Assembly (NCBI RefSeq): GCF_022539505.1 | Contig: NC_061514.1 | Location: forward strand, 217,643,837 to 217,707,836 | Length of the DNA: 64,000 nucleotides | Origin: Lolium rigidum | Taxonomy: Eukaryota; Streptophyta; Magnoliopsida; Poales; Poaceae | Direction: 5' to 3' | Shown here: positions 33,001-45,982 of the stretch, in pieces | Layout of the letters: the number at the start of each line of letters is the position of its first letter | Position numbering within the stretch: position 1 is the stretch's first letter | Position numbers and translations under genes: made by a program | The notes under the pieces: model-generated | Databases searched by the model: none | What the model saw: the letters and a program-made list of their open reading frames with translations, nothing else | What the model was told of the DNA's origin: nothing

Positions 33001-33371
33001 AAAACGAAGACGACGGGCGGGCGCTCCAGGGGCTTACCGGCGGCGGCCGTGGGCGGGCTCTGGGCGATGGCGGGCTCCCGTCGAGGCAGAGGCGAGTCGA
33101 CGCAGCCCAGGTGCGCATCCAAGGGCGCGTCCAGGGTAGCTCGTCCTGGCGGCGGCGTCCTCTCGGCTCCCGACGGGCGGACTTGGTGGCGGCGAGCTTG
33201 GGCCGACCCGGGGAAGACGGAGGCGCGCGTTAGGTCGTGCAGAGAGTGGTGAGCAGAACGGGGTGGAAGGGAAGGAAGAAGGAGGCCGGGCTAGCGCGTT
33301 CTTCTTCCGCCATCTCGCGGTGACCACGGGCAGCGGTGGCCACGCCGGCGTGCATCGGCTATGGGGGCGCC

Positions 33372-34976
33372 TGATACGTCTCCGACGTATCGATAATTTC
33401 TTATGTTCTATGCCATATTATTGATGATACCTACATGTTTTATGCACACTTTATGTCATATTCGTGCATTTTCCGGAACTAACCTATTAACAAGATGCCG
33501 AAGTGCCGCTCTCGTTTTCTGCTGTTTTTGGTTTCAGAAATCCTAGTAACGAAATATTCTCGGAATTGGACGAAACGAAGACCCATGGGCCTATTTTGCC
33601 ACGAACCTTCCATAAGACCGAAGAGCATACGAAGTGGGGCCACGAGGTGGCGACACCACATGGCGGCGCGGCCAAGGGGGGGCCCGCGCCGCCCTATGGT
33701 GTGGGCCCCTCGTCAGGCCCCCGACTCTGCCCTTCCGCCTACTTAAAGCCTCCGTCGCGAAACCCCCGATGCGAAAACCACGATACGGAAAACCCTACCG
33801 AGACGCCGCCGCCGCCGATCCCATCTCGGGGATTCTCGAGATCTCCTCCGCACCCCGCCGGAGAGGGGATTCATCTCCCGAGGACTCTACACCGCCATGG
33901 TCGCCTCCGGAGTGATGAGTGAGTAGTTCACCCCTGGACTATGGGTCCATAGCAGTAGCTAGATGGTTGTCTTCTCCTCATTGTGCTTCATTGTTGGATC
34001 TTGTGAGCTGCCTAACATGATCAAGATCATCTATCCGTAATACTCTATGTTGTGTTTGTCGGGATCCGATGGATAGAGAATACCATGTTATGTTAATTAT
34101 CAAGTTATTACATATGTGTTGTTTATGATCTTGCATGCTCTCCGTTACTAGTAGAGGCTCTGCCAAGTTTTTGCTTTTAACTCCAAGAGGGAGTATTTAT
34201 GCTCGATAGTGGGTTCATGCCTCGCATTGACACCGGGACAAAGGATGTAAAGTTCTAAGGTTGTGTTGTGCTGTTGCCACTAGGGATAAAACATTGGCGC
34301 TATGTCCGAGGATGTAGTTGTTGATTACATTACGCACCATACTTAATGCAATTGTCTCGTTGCTTTGCAACTTAATACCGGAAGGGGTTCGGACGATAAC
34401 CTCGAAGGTGGACTTTTTAGGCATAGATGCAGCTTGGATGGCGGTCTATGTACTTTGTCGTAATGCCCAATTAAATCTCACTATACTTATCATGTCATGT
34501 ATGTGCATTGTTATGCCCTCTCTATTTGTCAATTGCCCGACCGTAATTTGTTCACCCAACATGCTTTTATCTTATGGGAGAGACACCTCTAGTGAACCGT
34601 GGACCCCGGTCCATTCTTTTAATACCGAAATACAAATCTGCCGCAATACTTGTTTTACTGTTTTCTCTCGCAAACAATCATCTTCCACACAATACGGTTA
34701 ATCCTTTGTTACAAAGAAGCCGGTGAGATTGACAACCTCACCGTTTCGTTGGGGCAAAGTACTTTGGTTGTGTTGTGCAGGTTCCACGTTGGCGCCGGAA
34801 TCTCCGGTGTTGCGCCGCACTACATCCCGCCGCCATCAACCTTCAACGTGCTTCTTGACTCCTACCGGTTCGATTAAACCTTGGTTTCTTACTCGAGGGA
34901 AACTTGCCGCTGTGCGCATCACACCTTCCTCTTGGGGTTCCCAACGGACGTGTCAACTACACGCATCAAGCAAATT
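33372..34976 (+). mobile_element. D1: Athila-type LTR (33372-34968) plus 8 internal bases, cut by the gap
   Basis: TGATACGTCTCC to ACACGCATCA, 1597 bp, inserted after GCGCC (33367-33371), the same position and target as D2 in LTR3. Eight bases AGCAAATT of the internal domain precede the Ns. It differs from D2's 5' LTR by substitutions and small indels clustered at CCG/CTG/CTCG positions. Confidence 0.9.
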
Positions 34977-35076
34977 NNNNNNNNNNNNNNNNNNNNNNNN
35001 NNNNNNNNNNNNNNNNNNNNNNNNNNNNNNNNNNNNNNNNNNNNNNNNNNNNNNNNNNNNNNNNNNNNNNNNNNNN
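34977..35076. other. Assembly gap of 100 N
   Basis: Exactly 100 Ns, a common convention for a gap of unknown size. The sequences on both sides belong to direct repeats that align with each other over 9.86 kb. Confidence 0.99.
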
Positions 35077-37739
35077 GGCGGTGAAGAAATAAAAATAAAG
35101 AAGAGAAAAAGGGGAGAGGGCCCAGGCGGGGCCTAGCTGCATGGGCTACGTGCCCGAGTGGCCCATGCACGCACGATCGGGACGTCGTCGTCCTCTTGAC
35201 CAGGCACGCTCGGAAGAAAACGAAGACGACGGGCAGGCGCTCCAGGGGCTTACCGGCGGCGGCCGTGGGCGGGGTCTGGGCGATGGCGGGCTCCCGACGA
35301 GGCAGAGGCGAATCGACGCAGCCCAGGTGCGCATCCAAGGGCGCGTCCAGGGTAGCTCGTCCTGGCGGCGGCGTCCTCTCAGCTCCCGACGGGCGGACTT
35401 GGCGGCGGCGAGCTCGGGCTGACCTGGGGAAGACGGATGCGCGCGTTAGGTCGTGCAGAGAGTGGTGAGCAGAACGGGGTGGAAGGGAAGGAAGAGGGAG
35501 GCCGGGCTAGCGCGTTCTTCTTCCGCCATCTCGCGGTGACCACGGGCAGCGGTGGCCACGCCGGCGTGCATCGGCTATGGGGGCGCCCTGCAGTGCTCAG
35601 CGGGGCCCTGGGAGGTAGAGAGAAGGGGTGTGGAGTGGAGAGGAGAGGGTGCAGGGGCGGGGCTTCTTATAGCCGAGCGGGCGGGGTGTGGGCGGTGGCT
35701 ACGGCCAATGAGTGGGAGAGCGCGCGGCAGCGGCCAATGGAGTTGTTCCTGCTGACGTCGGGGCGGTGCGGGAGGGTAACGTAGGCAGGGTAGTCGTCAG
35801 CAGAGGGAGGGGTAGGCGCGGGAAAGAGGAGGGTCGAGCGGGGAGTGGTGTTTGGCATGATCGTGCCGTGCCTCCGTTCGTGCGAGGGTTCGGTGGCTGT
35901 CCTCTTTGGGCCCGGTGGCCCGGTCGTTTTTGAGAGGGAGGGAGAGCCCGGGCTAGGGTTTTGGTGGGTTGGGGTCGGGCCGGGAGGTAGTGCACCGGCT
36001 GATGCCAAGAAGAATCATGGCCCGGCCACTCTTTGTATTGCCAACATGGCATGCACCTTTTTCAAAGAAGAAAGCAGGGGTTTAAGTGGTGCTAATGTTG
36101 ATTAAAGCAAGGGTGGTTTTGATGTTTATTGATAAATGAGAGAGGTGTATTAGGTGGGGAGAATTGGATATGAAGGGGGGGGGGATGACAAAAATGATTT
36201 TAGGTGGAAAGCATGTCATCTTTCAAAAAAAATTGGGACATTATATAATCATTTCAAAAGATCAAATGATCACATACTTGACCAAGAATATGTGTATGAG
36301 GGGGTACCGTGTGATGAATCAGAGTGGTGCATTAGGTGCCTAAGGGTGGTTCTTCAAATATGAGGTCAACTGGGAGTGGTTTGAATCCCTTCACAAGTCT
36401 ATGGCAAAGTTTGAATGAAAAACATTAGAATAGACTTTGAAGATTTAGGGAGTAGTAAGGTAGTATTTTGACTCAAAAGTAGTAAAGTTACAAGTGCAAC
36501 TATGGAAGGTTGATCTTTTCAAAGTTTGATAAATAAACAAGAGAGAAGGAAGAAATGGTATAAATACCATAAACAAGCCTTTATTTAATAGGAGAGGAAA
36601 GGAGAAAATAATGATATAGAAATCATTACTTAGCAGAAATGAGATGATAAACAAAATCCATTTCTTCATTTCCTTGTTTTATTTGAAGAAAATATTTGAA
36701 GAGTTTTAATAAAACTAGAAGTGGCTTTGTGGTTAAAAACTAGGGAAGAAAACAATGGCGTTTTGGGAAAATTTACTAAAAGAAGTAAGAATAAATATTG
36801 GGAGATATGATCTCAAGGGTATATGATTACTACATTATGTAGCAATCATTCACACACTTGCTTTTGTGGACATTAAACGTGGATTAAGGAAAAACAAGAG
36901 GTAAAAGAGGAAAAAGTGATCTAGTGCTGAAATAGTGGATAGGGTACAAGATCAAGTGAATATAAGATATGTAAAGGTAGGATGGGACATGCAAGACGTG
37001 GAAGTTGTAGAGGGTGTTGCATAGATGAGATCCATGCATTGAGGTCACCAATAACAATTGCGGGTGCTTAGAGATCAACTCGCCAAAATTGGAATCTTAT
37101 AAGCCTGCCAAAACAGATTGTTGACTTGGCTTCAAAACCAACATGGATAAGTGGGTATATGAGTGATCTGGTCTAAGGCAAAGACATGGTTGGGTAGTTC
37201 TCATGACAAGGTAGGTCTAGGACCAAGTGCATTGCCTCAGATGGAAAGAGTTAGCTTAATCCAGGGGCTCCAAAAGTGAATATGATAACAGTATTAGGAC
37301 TTGGCCAAATTTGTGATGTCAAAGGGGTTTTGACTAGGGTAAGAGAGAAGGATGTAGTCAGGGGTAGATGATCCCAAGTTTTGAATCAAGGATGGGTTGA
37401 GTTAGATTATAACTCAAAGAGAAATTTTAAATAGGCACACTCAAGTTGCCAAAAAGGAGAAGGGTTTGATGTAGTAACAATTTTTCCTAAGCCACACATG
37501 TGTTTTATTATGTGAGTTGCTAGATTGTTTTATCGCTAGAGGTGTTGTTCTTTGGGGTAGCTCAAGACAAAAATCAGCAAGCAGAATAAGACAATTCATC
37601 TACCAGCGGATCAAAGCAATACATTATATCAAACAGATCAAGGCAATTCATCTTAGTTAGTCCTTAGAAAAAGTTTTTGTTCCCCCTAATTTTTGCATTC
37701 TGGACAACTATACAAGGTTGCAAAAGTTGGGGTGTGACA

Positions 37740-39977
37740 GATCTTCCACCCTTAAAATAATCTCGTCCCAAGATTACTAAGCGTAGGACTAGGGAGGTTG
37801 TATAGGTCGACTTAAGTTAGACTCCATCTTCCTCGTAGACGTGTAATTGTCGCCACGATCATAACTTCAGCTTCCGAGAGACATGGTTAAATTCTTCCGC
37901 GGGCAAGCTTCGTGAAGAGGTTGACTTCTCCAAGCGAGGTGTTACATATGTAGCTTCTTAATGATCCTAGCGGGTTTTCATGATTCTAGGAGAGTTAGCG
38001 CACTCCAACGGTGCTTTAGCACGGTTGATAACTTTTTAGAGTTAGCTTTAAATTTTAGTGGAAGACGAAGTCTTCCACCCTTAAAATTGTTCACCGGGGG
38101 GGGGGGTCTTGAAAACTCTAAGCTTCGGCCACGCAGTCTTGTCGGTGCTTTAGAAGAAGTGATCTTTCTCTCGTCTTGAGTTGAAGCATCTTCAGGGAGC
38201 GAGGTGCAATCCACAGCTTCAAGGGGAGTTAGTTTATCCCAAGTTCCCAACGGTGTTTTTAGAAAGGTTTAAAATTTTAGGGTTAGCATCAATTTTTAGT
38301 GGAAGAAGAAGTCTTCCACCCTTAAGATTTTTCGTCGGGGGTTTTCAGAGAAACTCTGAGCTTCTGCCTTGTGGCTCTGTCTGGGGATTCTAAAGAAGTC
38401 GTCGATCTTCCATTTTCAGTTTAAGGATCTTCATGGGCGATGTGTAGTTCACGACTTCAAGAGGCACTCACGGTGTTTACTAGACCATATAACGCGCGGT
38501 AAGTTCGTAAGTCGATGAAGCACCTGGTTGTTGTCCATATGAAGCAGTAACAAAGGTCGTCGAAGGCAAACCTTCGAGCATGAGGGTTGGTGCTGACTTA
38601 TACCAGTTAAGAAGTGAGCGGGTAAACTACACCTAATCTTGAGTCTTGAGGTATCTTCTGGAGCTTCACTTGATGAGGACCAGATGAAACATGTGATGTA
38701 GCTTGGCTTTGACACTATTGTTCTCTCAGCTTGTTAGACGGTGTGTTAGACGGTGGTTTCAAGAAGATATACTCGAGGTTAGCGCGATTATATTCCAATG
38801 TTAGACCAAGTTAATATGTCTTCTCGCAGAGGTGCAGTCACTCTTGAAGGTAGGGGCTTCGCTTTCTTGGCGTAGTAGGGATGTTCCAGCTGATCTTGAA
38901 GGTAGTCAGCGTAGATAGGGGTTTGGGTTAGCTTTTCTCGATGGTTGAACACCAACTCGTTAAGGGGTTAGAGTTAGAGCCTTTCGTTAACTTATCCAAT
39001 AACTACCAGTTAGCATTCAAACGGTGAGGTAGAAGAGGGTGAAAACATCTTAGGGAGGCTTCCTACGCTAGGTTATCACACCGAAGGTGTTTTTCAGACC
39101 TAAAGACCAAGACAGTCATACACCCAACAAACAGATAAAAACACTCAAAGCGGCACACACTGGGGAACTACAAGCAATCATCACACCAAACAAGGCACTC
39201 TAAGTATCTAAGGATACCTAATACGTTGGGGTAGCTCAATCAAAGTGATTGAGTTTGTCCTATCCATCCTATAGGTTTGGGGCTGGTCACATATGTTGGC
39301 GTCTTCATCTTGTTGACATCGTCTTCAACAAGGATTCTTGGAGCAGTTGGTGGTGAAGCGGCTTGGTGTTGAGTCGTCGATGTTGAAGTGGAGGCTAAAA
39401 CTATGTAGTCTTCTTGTTCAACATCCCGGGGACGTGAGGTCTTCAAAGGGGTAGCTGTTGAGGTGCTCCCGAAGTCGAGAACTTCTCATGGCTGGCCTAA
39501 AAATTACTAGTCAAGAACCGATGACTTGATCCCAGACGACTGCGAAATGGTGCGAGTCCACGGAGGAACAAGGTCAGCTCCTTGACAAAATTGGCGACAA
39601 CCAAAGACATGCTCTTCCTGTCCCTTTATGCGTACTGCTAAGTTGACATCCAATCTTCAATAGCTGCAATGGGAGGTACTTGCGTCTTCATGAGGGATTG
39701 ATTGATTCTTGAGTTCGAGTCTCCGGTCTGAGTTGGGGACATCGTCCAATATGTAGGTTTGAAGTGGATGAGACAACAGAGTAAGAATTTTCTAACATTT
39801 TAATAAAGCGGGGAGATAAGAATTTAGAAGTTTTGAAGAAACAAGAGGAGTAGAAGCTATGCTTCTGACTAAAGAAAGAATTTATTTTGTAAGTAGTTTT
39901 TCCCAAGTAATTGTTTCCTAACTAACGTCCATGCTAACTAAGGTCTCCTACGATCGGGATAGCTCCGATACCAGCTC
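37740..39977 (-). other. Element C internal domain 2, non-coding
   Basis: 2238 bp, nearly identical to 27779-30012, with the polypurine tract motif at 37743, 38071 and 38312 and the primer site at 39961-39973. Differences from internal domain 1 are mostly one-base indels at CG-containing words. There are no genes. Confidence 0.85.
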
Positions 39978-42900
39978 TATGGGGACCCCGGACTAACTGT
40001 CCGAAATACCCTGTTATGTATACAGTTCATGATCCCATGATCAGTGTGCCGTGAACACATAACCGAACTGATATCAAATTACACCATCCATTACAAAGCG
40101 GAATAAGAAAATTACAATAAGGTCTCATGACCAATACTTACATAAAAGCCTCGAATGGCCTAACTAAACATCAGAGCAGCATCATCACTTCAACAGCGCG
40201 GAGCCCAAGTCATCTGCCATAAACCCTACAGGCAACTGACTGGGAAGACGTTCCTAGCTCGCATAGACGTCACCAACTCCTTCTTCATCTGTCGAAGTCC
40301 TCCAGGTCTGGCCAAGTAAATAGCCAGGGACAAAGCCGTGAGTACATTTGAATTGTACTCGCAAACCATCAAGAGGGTGATAACAATTCTAACTAAAGAA
40401 GACAAGAGAGGAAGAATAGTTTCTCTGGTGGATATAGCATGTGAAAGAGAATCAGTTTCTCTTGTGGATATAGCATCCCACATCACCGTTGAAGGGGACA
40501 TTAAGAGGGTGATAAGACATTTCTACGACCTCTCTATATCTTTGTTGAAGAAGATACTTCAAAAGATACCCTATGACATCTCTATATCTTTGTTGAAGAT
40601 GATACTTCAAGAGTTCTACCACATAAAACACTAGGATGGGGTAACCCAATTTTACTTATCCTTCCCGACCATCTCCATATGGTCAACACATCCTTTCCCG
40701 TACCCTTCCGGTACTTCAAACAAGTTCTTTCCTTTCCTTTGTCAAACAATTTTGTAAAACAAAACTCATCAGGCTAAGCAACAGCCATTCCAACCGTCCA
40801 TGACCGCGGACGCGGCTATTCGAATAGATTTTACTCTGCAGAGTTTGCACACTTTCCCCATAAGATCCGCGAGTCTATCATGTGGGCATCATCCCTGCAT
40901 ATCAACTATGCCATGACAGAAACTCGGACATATCCTTTCGCCTATTCGTCTTAGCACGGGATCCTACCCAATGGAGTATGTACCTCCCCGGCACCGTGGC
41001 AGCTCACCTCACTTTGAGCGTGGCTCCACCGCCAAGCCAGGAGACCCATAGTGTCTTCCGGACGGGTCAACCCCGAAGGCCTCCCGTTATACTATTGTCT
41101 CCACCAACGACAATCCGGATTCAGGGGTAACCTTACCCTTATATAGTTGTGCGGTGTCCCATGTTAAGAAGAACAAACTACGAGCAAAGCCCCGTCCCAC
41201 CCCGGGGTAATGTGGTCGCGCGGGTTAATTGTCACGGGTGAATACTTAGGCGCCAAAGTTTTCGAAAACAATATTTTCTTTTCAACCATCTTTGCCAAGA
41301 TCCTTTCCTTTCATAAACACACGCTTGGGTAAGTCCAACTCACCCAAGGTTCTCAAAAATTCTTTTCAACAAGGTATTTTTTTCAAGGGGTTCCCAACCT
41401 ATAATTTCATGTAAGAACTAAGAGACAACAATGGCATGATGCTAGCCATCATACCATTTAGGAGGTGATAAATGAGGTGTCAAGGGGATCATACATACTT
41501 AGGATAAGCATGCGTAGGGACAACATAAGTAGTACGATTACACAAGGGTCATGATGTTAATCATCATACGACTAAGAAGATGATAATATATGTGGTCAAG
41601 GGGGCATACATGCTTAGGGTGAGCATGCATAACATCAACAAGGGGTTCAACATACTTGGGAACAAGTATGCATAGAAGAGGACCAATCATAACACAAGAT
41701 ACAAGGAACCAAGCATAGAATGGAACAATGAACACAACAAAGAGGATAATTAGCAAGAGATCAAAAGATGGCTTGCCTTGGTTTGCTTATTTGTCCCTGG
41801 ACTTCTTCAACCCGTCAAATAAGAATTCCAACACTATAAATAAGATCCTCGTCCGAACCGCTTCTTCTTCTTCCCCGAATTGTTCGCATCTATCGCCGGA
41901 AAATATAAAAGGGACACAATCAACACATTGCACTAATAAAACAAACATGCAACAATCGGAAACTAACCACTCAACTAAGAGCTATCATGTTAAGGATTTA
42001 TAGTTATTTCAAAACAATTTTATAAAAGGAAACCCATTTATTTCACTTGATAAAAGCATGAAAGCTTCACAGATGAGCAATTGCCTCTATAGTTATCACC
42101 AAGGCATGAATTAAACATCCCCTGGTATATAACACCAAAAAGAAGACAAGTGCATTTGTTAGGCATCGAAAGCATTCATATTTTATTTTTAAACATTTTT
42201 GGAAAAGTAGGAAATCATTTTCCTAGTTTATTTGGCTAATAGACACTATACAAAATAGGAGGTAAACTTAAGCAAAACAATAGGTCCAAGGTTAAGTTGC
42301 GGAGGTTTTGTTTTGCAAGAATTAAATATAGGTTGACTATTTTTAAAATAAAAAGAGTTGGCCAAAGATTTTAAATAAACAAAAAGTTTTGGTACAACAT
42401 TTCATGTGACACACACATAACACAAACAGTAACAAATATGCATGAACAGAGACTAAAAATATTTTTCCTACATGGCCAGTACTAAAACAAGACTAACACA
42501 ATTGGATTCACCCAAAAATATTAATCCTACAATTTTATGAATTTTTTAGAGTCTTCAGTACACATAGAACAAGTTTAATTTACCAAAAATCGTACAAAAC
42601 TCCTAGAAATATGGGACCAGTGTCATTGGAAAGCTAATGAAAATTCTGATTCAACTTAATTGGTTTCATCCAATTTGGGTTTGTGGATCTGGAGATATAT
42701 GTAATTTAGTGCCACTGGTTTTTGAGACAAGACAGAAATTTTCAAATTTTGAAAATGAGCGGGAAGGGTCTGGGCCGTGCGGAAAAGAAATTGGGCCGGC
42801 CCAGGGGGGGGGGTGTTTCCAGGTGGCGGTGAAGAAATAAAAATAAAGAAGAGAAAAAGGGGAGAGGGCCCAGGCGGGGCCCAGCTGCATGGGCTACGTG

Positions 42901-43336
42901 GCCGAGTGGCCCATGCACGCACGATCGGGACGTCGTCGTCCTCTTGACCGCGCACGCTCGGAAGAAAACGAAGACGACGGGCGGGCGCTCCGAGGGGCTT
43001 ACCGGCGGCGGCCGTGGGCGGGCTCTGGGCGATGGCGGGCTCCCGTCGAGGCAGAGGCGAGTCGACGCAGCCCAGGTGCGCATCCAAGGGCGCGTCCAGG
43101 GTAGCTCGTCCTGGCGGCGGCGTCCTCTCAGCTCCCGACGGGCGGACTTGGTGGCGGCGAGCTTGGGCTGACCTGGGGAAGACGGAGGCGCGCGTTAGGT
43201 CGTGCAGAGAGTGGTGAGCAGAACGGGGTGGAAGGGACGGAAGAAGGAGGCCGGGCTAGCGCGTTCTTCTTCCGCCATCTCGCGGTGACCACGGGCAGCG
43301 GTGGCCACGCCGGCGTGCATCGGCTATGGGGGCGCC

Positions 43337-44931
43337 TGATACGTCTCCGACGTATCGATAATTTCTTATGTTCTATGCCATATTATTGATGATACCTACA
43401 TGTTTTATGCACACTTTATGTCATATTCGTGCATTTTCCGGAACTAACCTATTAACAAGATGCCGAAGTGCCGGTCCTGTTTTCTGCTGTTTTTGGTTTC
43501 AGAAATCCTAGTAACGAAATATTCTCGGAATTGGACGAAACGAAGACCCAGGGGCCTATTTTGCCACGAACCTTCCATAAGACCGAAGAGCATACGAAGT
43601 GGGGCCACGAGGTGGCGACACCACATGGCGGCGCGGCCAAGGGGGGGCCCGCGCCGCCCTATGGTGTGGGCCCCTCGTCGGGCCCCGACTCGCCCTTCCG
43701 CCTACTTAAAGCCTCCGTCGCGAAACCCCCGATGCGAAAAAACCACGATACGGAAAACCTTACCGAGACGCCGCCGCCGCCGATCCCATCTCGGGGGATT
43801 ACGGAGATCTCCTCCGGCACCCTGCCGGAGAGGGGATTCATCTCCCGGAGGACTCTACACCGCCATGGTCGCCTCCGGAGTGATGAGTGAGTAGTTCACC
43901 CCTGGACTATGGGTCCATAGCAGTAGCTAGATAGTTGCCTTCTCCTCATTATGCTTCATTGTTGGATCTTGTGAGCTGCCTAACATGATCAAGATCATCT
44001 ATCTGTAATACTCTATGTTGTGTTTGTCGGGATCCGATGGATAGAGAATACCATGTTATGTTAATTATCAAGTTATTACATATGTGTTGTTTATGATCTT
44101 GCATGCTCTCCGTTACTAGTAGAGGCTCTGGCCAAGTTTTTGCTTTTAACTCCAAGAGGGAGTATTTATGCTCGATAGTGGGTTCATGCCTGCATTGACA
44201 CCGGGACGAGTGATGAGAAAGTTCTAAGGTTGTGTTGTGTTGTTGCCACTAGGGATAAAACATTGGCGCTATGTCCGAGGATGTAGTTGTTGATTACATT
44301 ACGCACCATACTTAATGCAATTGTCCGTTGCTTTGCAACTTAATACTGGAAGGGGTTCGGACGATAACCTGAAGGTGGACTTTTTAGGCATAGATGCGGT
44401 TGGATGGCGGTCTATGTACTTTGTCGTAATGCCCAATTAAATCTCACTATACTTATCATGTCATGTATGTGCATTGTTATGCCCTCTCTATTTGTCAATT
44501 GCTCGACTGTAATTTGTTCACCCAACATGCTTTTATCTTATGGGAGAGACACCTCTAGTGAACTGTGGACCCCGGTCCATTCTTTAATACTGAAATACAA
44601 ATCTGCTGCAATACTTGTTTTAGAGTTTTCTCTGCAAACAATCATCTTCCACACAATACGGTTAATCCTTTGTTACAGCAAGCCGGTGAGATTGACAACC
44701 TCACTGTTTCGTTGGGGCAAAGTACTTTGGTTGTGTTGTGCAGGTTCCACGTTGGCGCCGGAATCTCCGGTGTTGCGCCGCACTACATCCCGCCGCCATC
44801 AACCTTCAACGTGCTTCTTGACTCCTACTTGGTTCGATTAAACCTTGGTTTCTTACTGAGGGAAACTTGCCGCTGTGCGCATCACACCTTCCTCTTGGGG
44901 TTCCCAACGGACGTGTCAACTACACGCATCA
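43337..44931 (+). repeat. 5' LTR of D2
   Basis: 1595 bp. It starts with a short perfect hairpin (GATACGTC, TCC, GACGTATC) and ends ACACGCATCA. It pairs with 48574-50170 with a few percent difference, much of it at CCG/CTG/CTCG words. Confidence 0.93.
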
Positions 44932-44941
44932 AGCAAATTTC

Positions 44942-44959
44942 TGGCGCCGTTGCCGGGGA
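44942..44959 (+). other. Primer binding site of D2 (tRNA-Asp)
   Basis: TGGCGCCGTTGCCGGGGA is the exact complement of the 3' end of plant tRNA-Asp including CCA. It lies 10 bases after the LTR. Confidence 0.9.
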
Positions 44960-45042
44960 GATCAAGACACGCTGCAAGGGGAGTCTCCACTTCTCAATCT
45001 CTTTACTTTGTTTTTGTCTTGCTTTTTTTTATTTACTACTTT

Positions 45043-45193
45043 TTTTTTTTGAAAGTAATACGGTAGGGAAAGCTCCTACAGTGATTTTGTTTTTTTTTAA
45101 TAATAAGAACCTAAATTCGCGTCCTTCGGGACTTGAACCTGGGTGGCTGGGTTGTACATCCACTTCCCTAACCAAGTGAGCTAGGCTCACTTC
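45043..45193 (-). mobile_element. tRNA-derived SINE (Au-like) with 17-bp target duplication
   Basis: Minus-strand insertion. Its A box is TAGCTCACTTGG (45172-45183) and its B box GGTTCAAGTCC (45129-45139), 33 bases apart, followed by a short body and an A-tail seen as T-runs at 45041-45050 on the plus strand. The 17-base direct repeat TTTTTATTTACTACTTT is present at 45026-45042 and 45194-45210. The tRNA-like head plus the short body fits the Au family of grass SINEs, but I could not compare it with a consensus. It sits in the leader of D2 between primer site and ORF and carries no coding capacity. Confidence 0.85.
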
Positions 45194-45247
45194 TTTTTAT
45201 TTACTACTTTGTTTGCTGCATTATATCAAAACACAAAAAAAAATTAG

Positions 45248-45982
45248 TTGCTAGTTTGCTTTATTTACTGTCTTGCACTCTATATTAAAAATACAAAAAA
45301 AAAATTAGTTACTTGCATTTACTTTACTTATTTCATCACGTTTCCTTTTAATTTTACCGCAAAGAACATACCGGTAGGACAAGGGTCTATAATTGGGAGG
45401 AACAATATAGAAGAATTTTTCACCCATGTTAGTACCGTTGAAGATTTTGAAGATAGACACTTGGTAGAACTTGCTCCTACTTATGAAATTGCTGCTGCTG
45501 CTTTAGTTCGCATGTTGGAAACTAAATTTGTTAATCTAAATCCTATAATCCAACACATGTTTCTTACACTTGGTGATATGGAAGAGGGGGAAAAGAAAGA
45601 TTTTGTTTTAGAAACCCTTCTTAGAGAATTTGGTGGTCTAGCAAGAGAGGCTAGAAAGGTCTTCGCTAAATTTAATATGCTTGGTTCTCATACTAATTTT
45701 GTTGGTCTCCTTGAAAAAATGGATATGGATAGGATAAGGTACACTAATAATATTAATGATGGTGGGGAGATCAAAGCACCAATACCATGTAAACTCCTAG
45801 CTATGAATGATGCACTAGAAAATAACTATGCTTGGCTTGTTCCTGAAAATTTGTTTGATGAGAGTAGCAAGCCCAAGACTAATGAGAAGGGAGACGCTGA
45901 AACTTATGTATCCAATATACTATGCATGGTTGAGAAAACTCCAAACCCCGCTGTAGGTGCACCACCCTTCGATGTTACTTGA
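45248..45982 (+). CDS. D2 internal ORF, Gag-region protein of a non-autonomous element
   Basis: The frame is open from 45248 to TGA at 45980-45982. The first ATG is at 45512, but the frame upstream already looks protein-like (for example NNIEEFFTHVSTVEDFEDRH), so either translation starts at a non-ATG codon, a start has been lost, or an upstream exon exists. The protein is helical and charged, with no zinc knuckle, protease or polymerase motif. It is best seen as the remaining N-terminal Gag-like product of a gutted Athila-type element. The SINE inserted just upstream could have displaced its original leader. Confidence 0.55.
   Translation: MLVCFIYCLALYIKNTKKKLVTCIYFTYFITFPFNFTAKNIPVGQGSIIGRNNIEEFFTHVSTVEDFEDRHLVELAPTYEIAAAALVRMLETKFVNLNPIIQHMFLTLGDMEEGEKKDFVLETLLREFGGLAREARKVFAKFNMLGSHTNFVGLLEKMDMDRIRYTNNINDGGEIKAPIPCKLLAMNDALENNYAWLVPENLFDESSKPKTNEKGDAETYVSNILCMVEKTPNPAVGAPPFDVT

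Larger units (their letters stand above)
30013..37739 (-). repeat. Element C LTR2 (composite across an assembly gap)
   Basis: Left part 30013-33371 matches LTR3 most closely (shared variants such as GGGTTTGTGG near 32706 and CGGGCGCTCC near 33017) and carries the Athila-type LTR D1 at the site where LTR3 carries D2. After the gap, 35077-37739 restarts about 520 bp earlier in the LTR, crosses the insertion site without an insertion, and carries the LTR1-type variants (GGGCAGGCGC, CGACGAGGC). The two halves therefore belong to different LTR copies. Confidence 0.85.

Noticed and set aside
33495..33922. 140-codon ORFs in D-type LTRs (also 43460, 48697 and 63161)
   Set aside because: Located in the GC-rich U3/R part of the LTR; frames and lengths change between copies with small indels.
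45121..45183. Genuine tRNA gene on the minus strand
   Set aside because: A and B boxes are present, but the 3' side does not close an acceptor stem, and the segment has a tail and a 17-bp target duplication, so it is a SINE.
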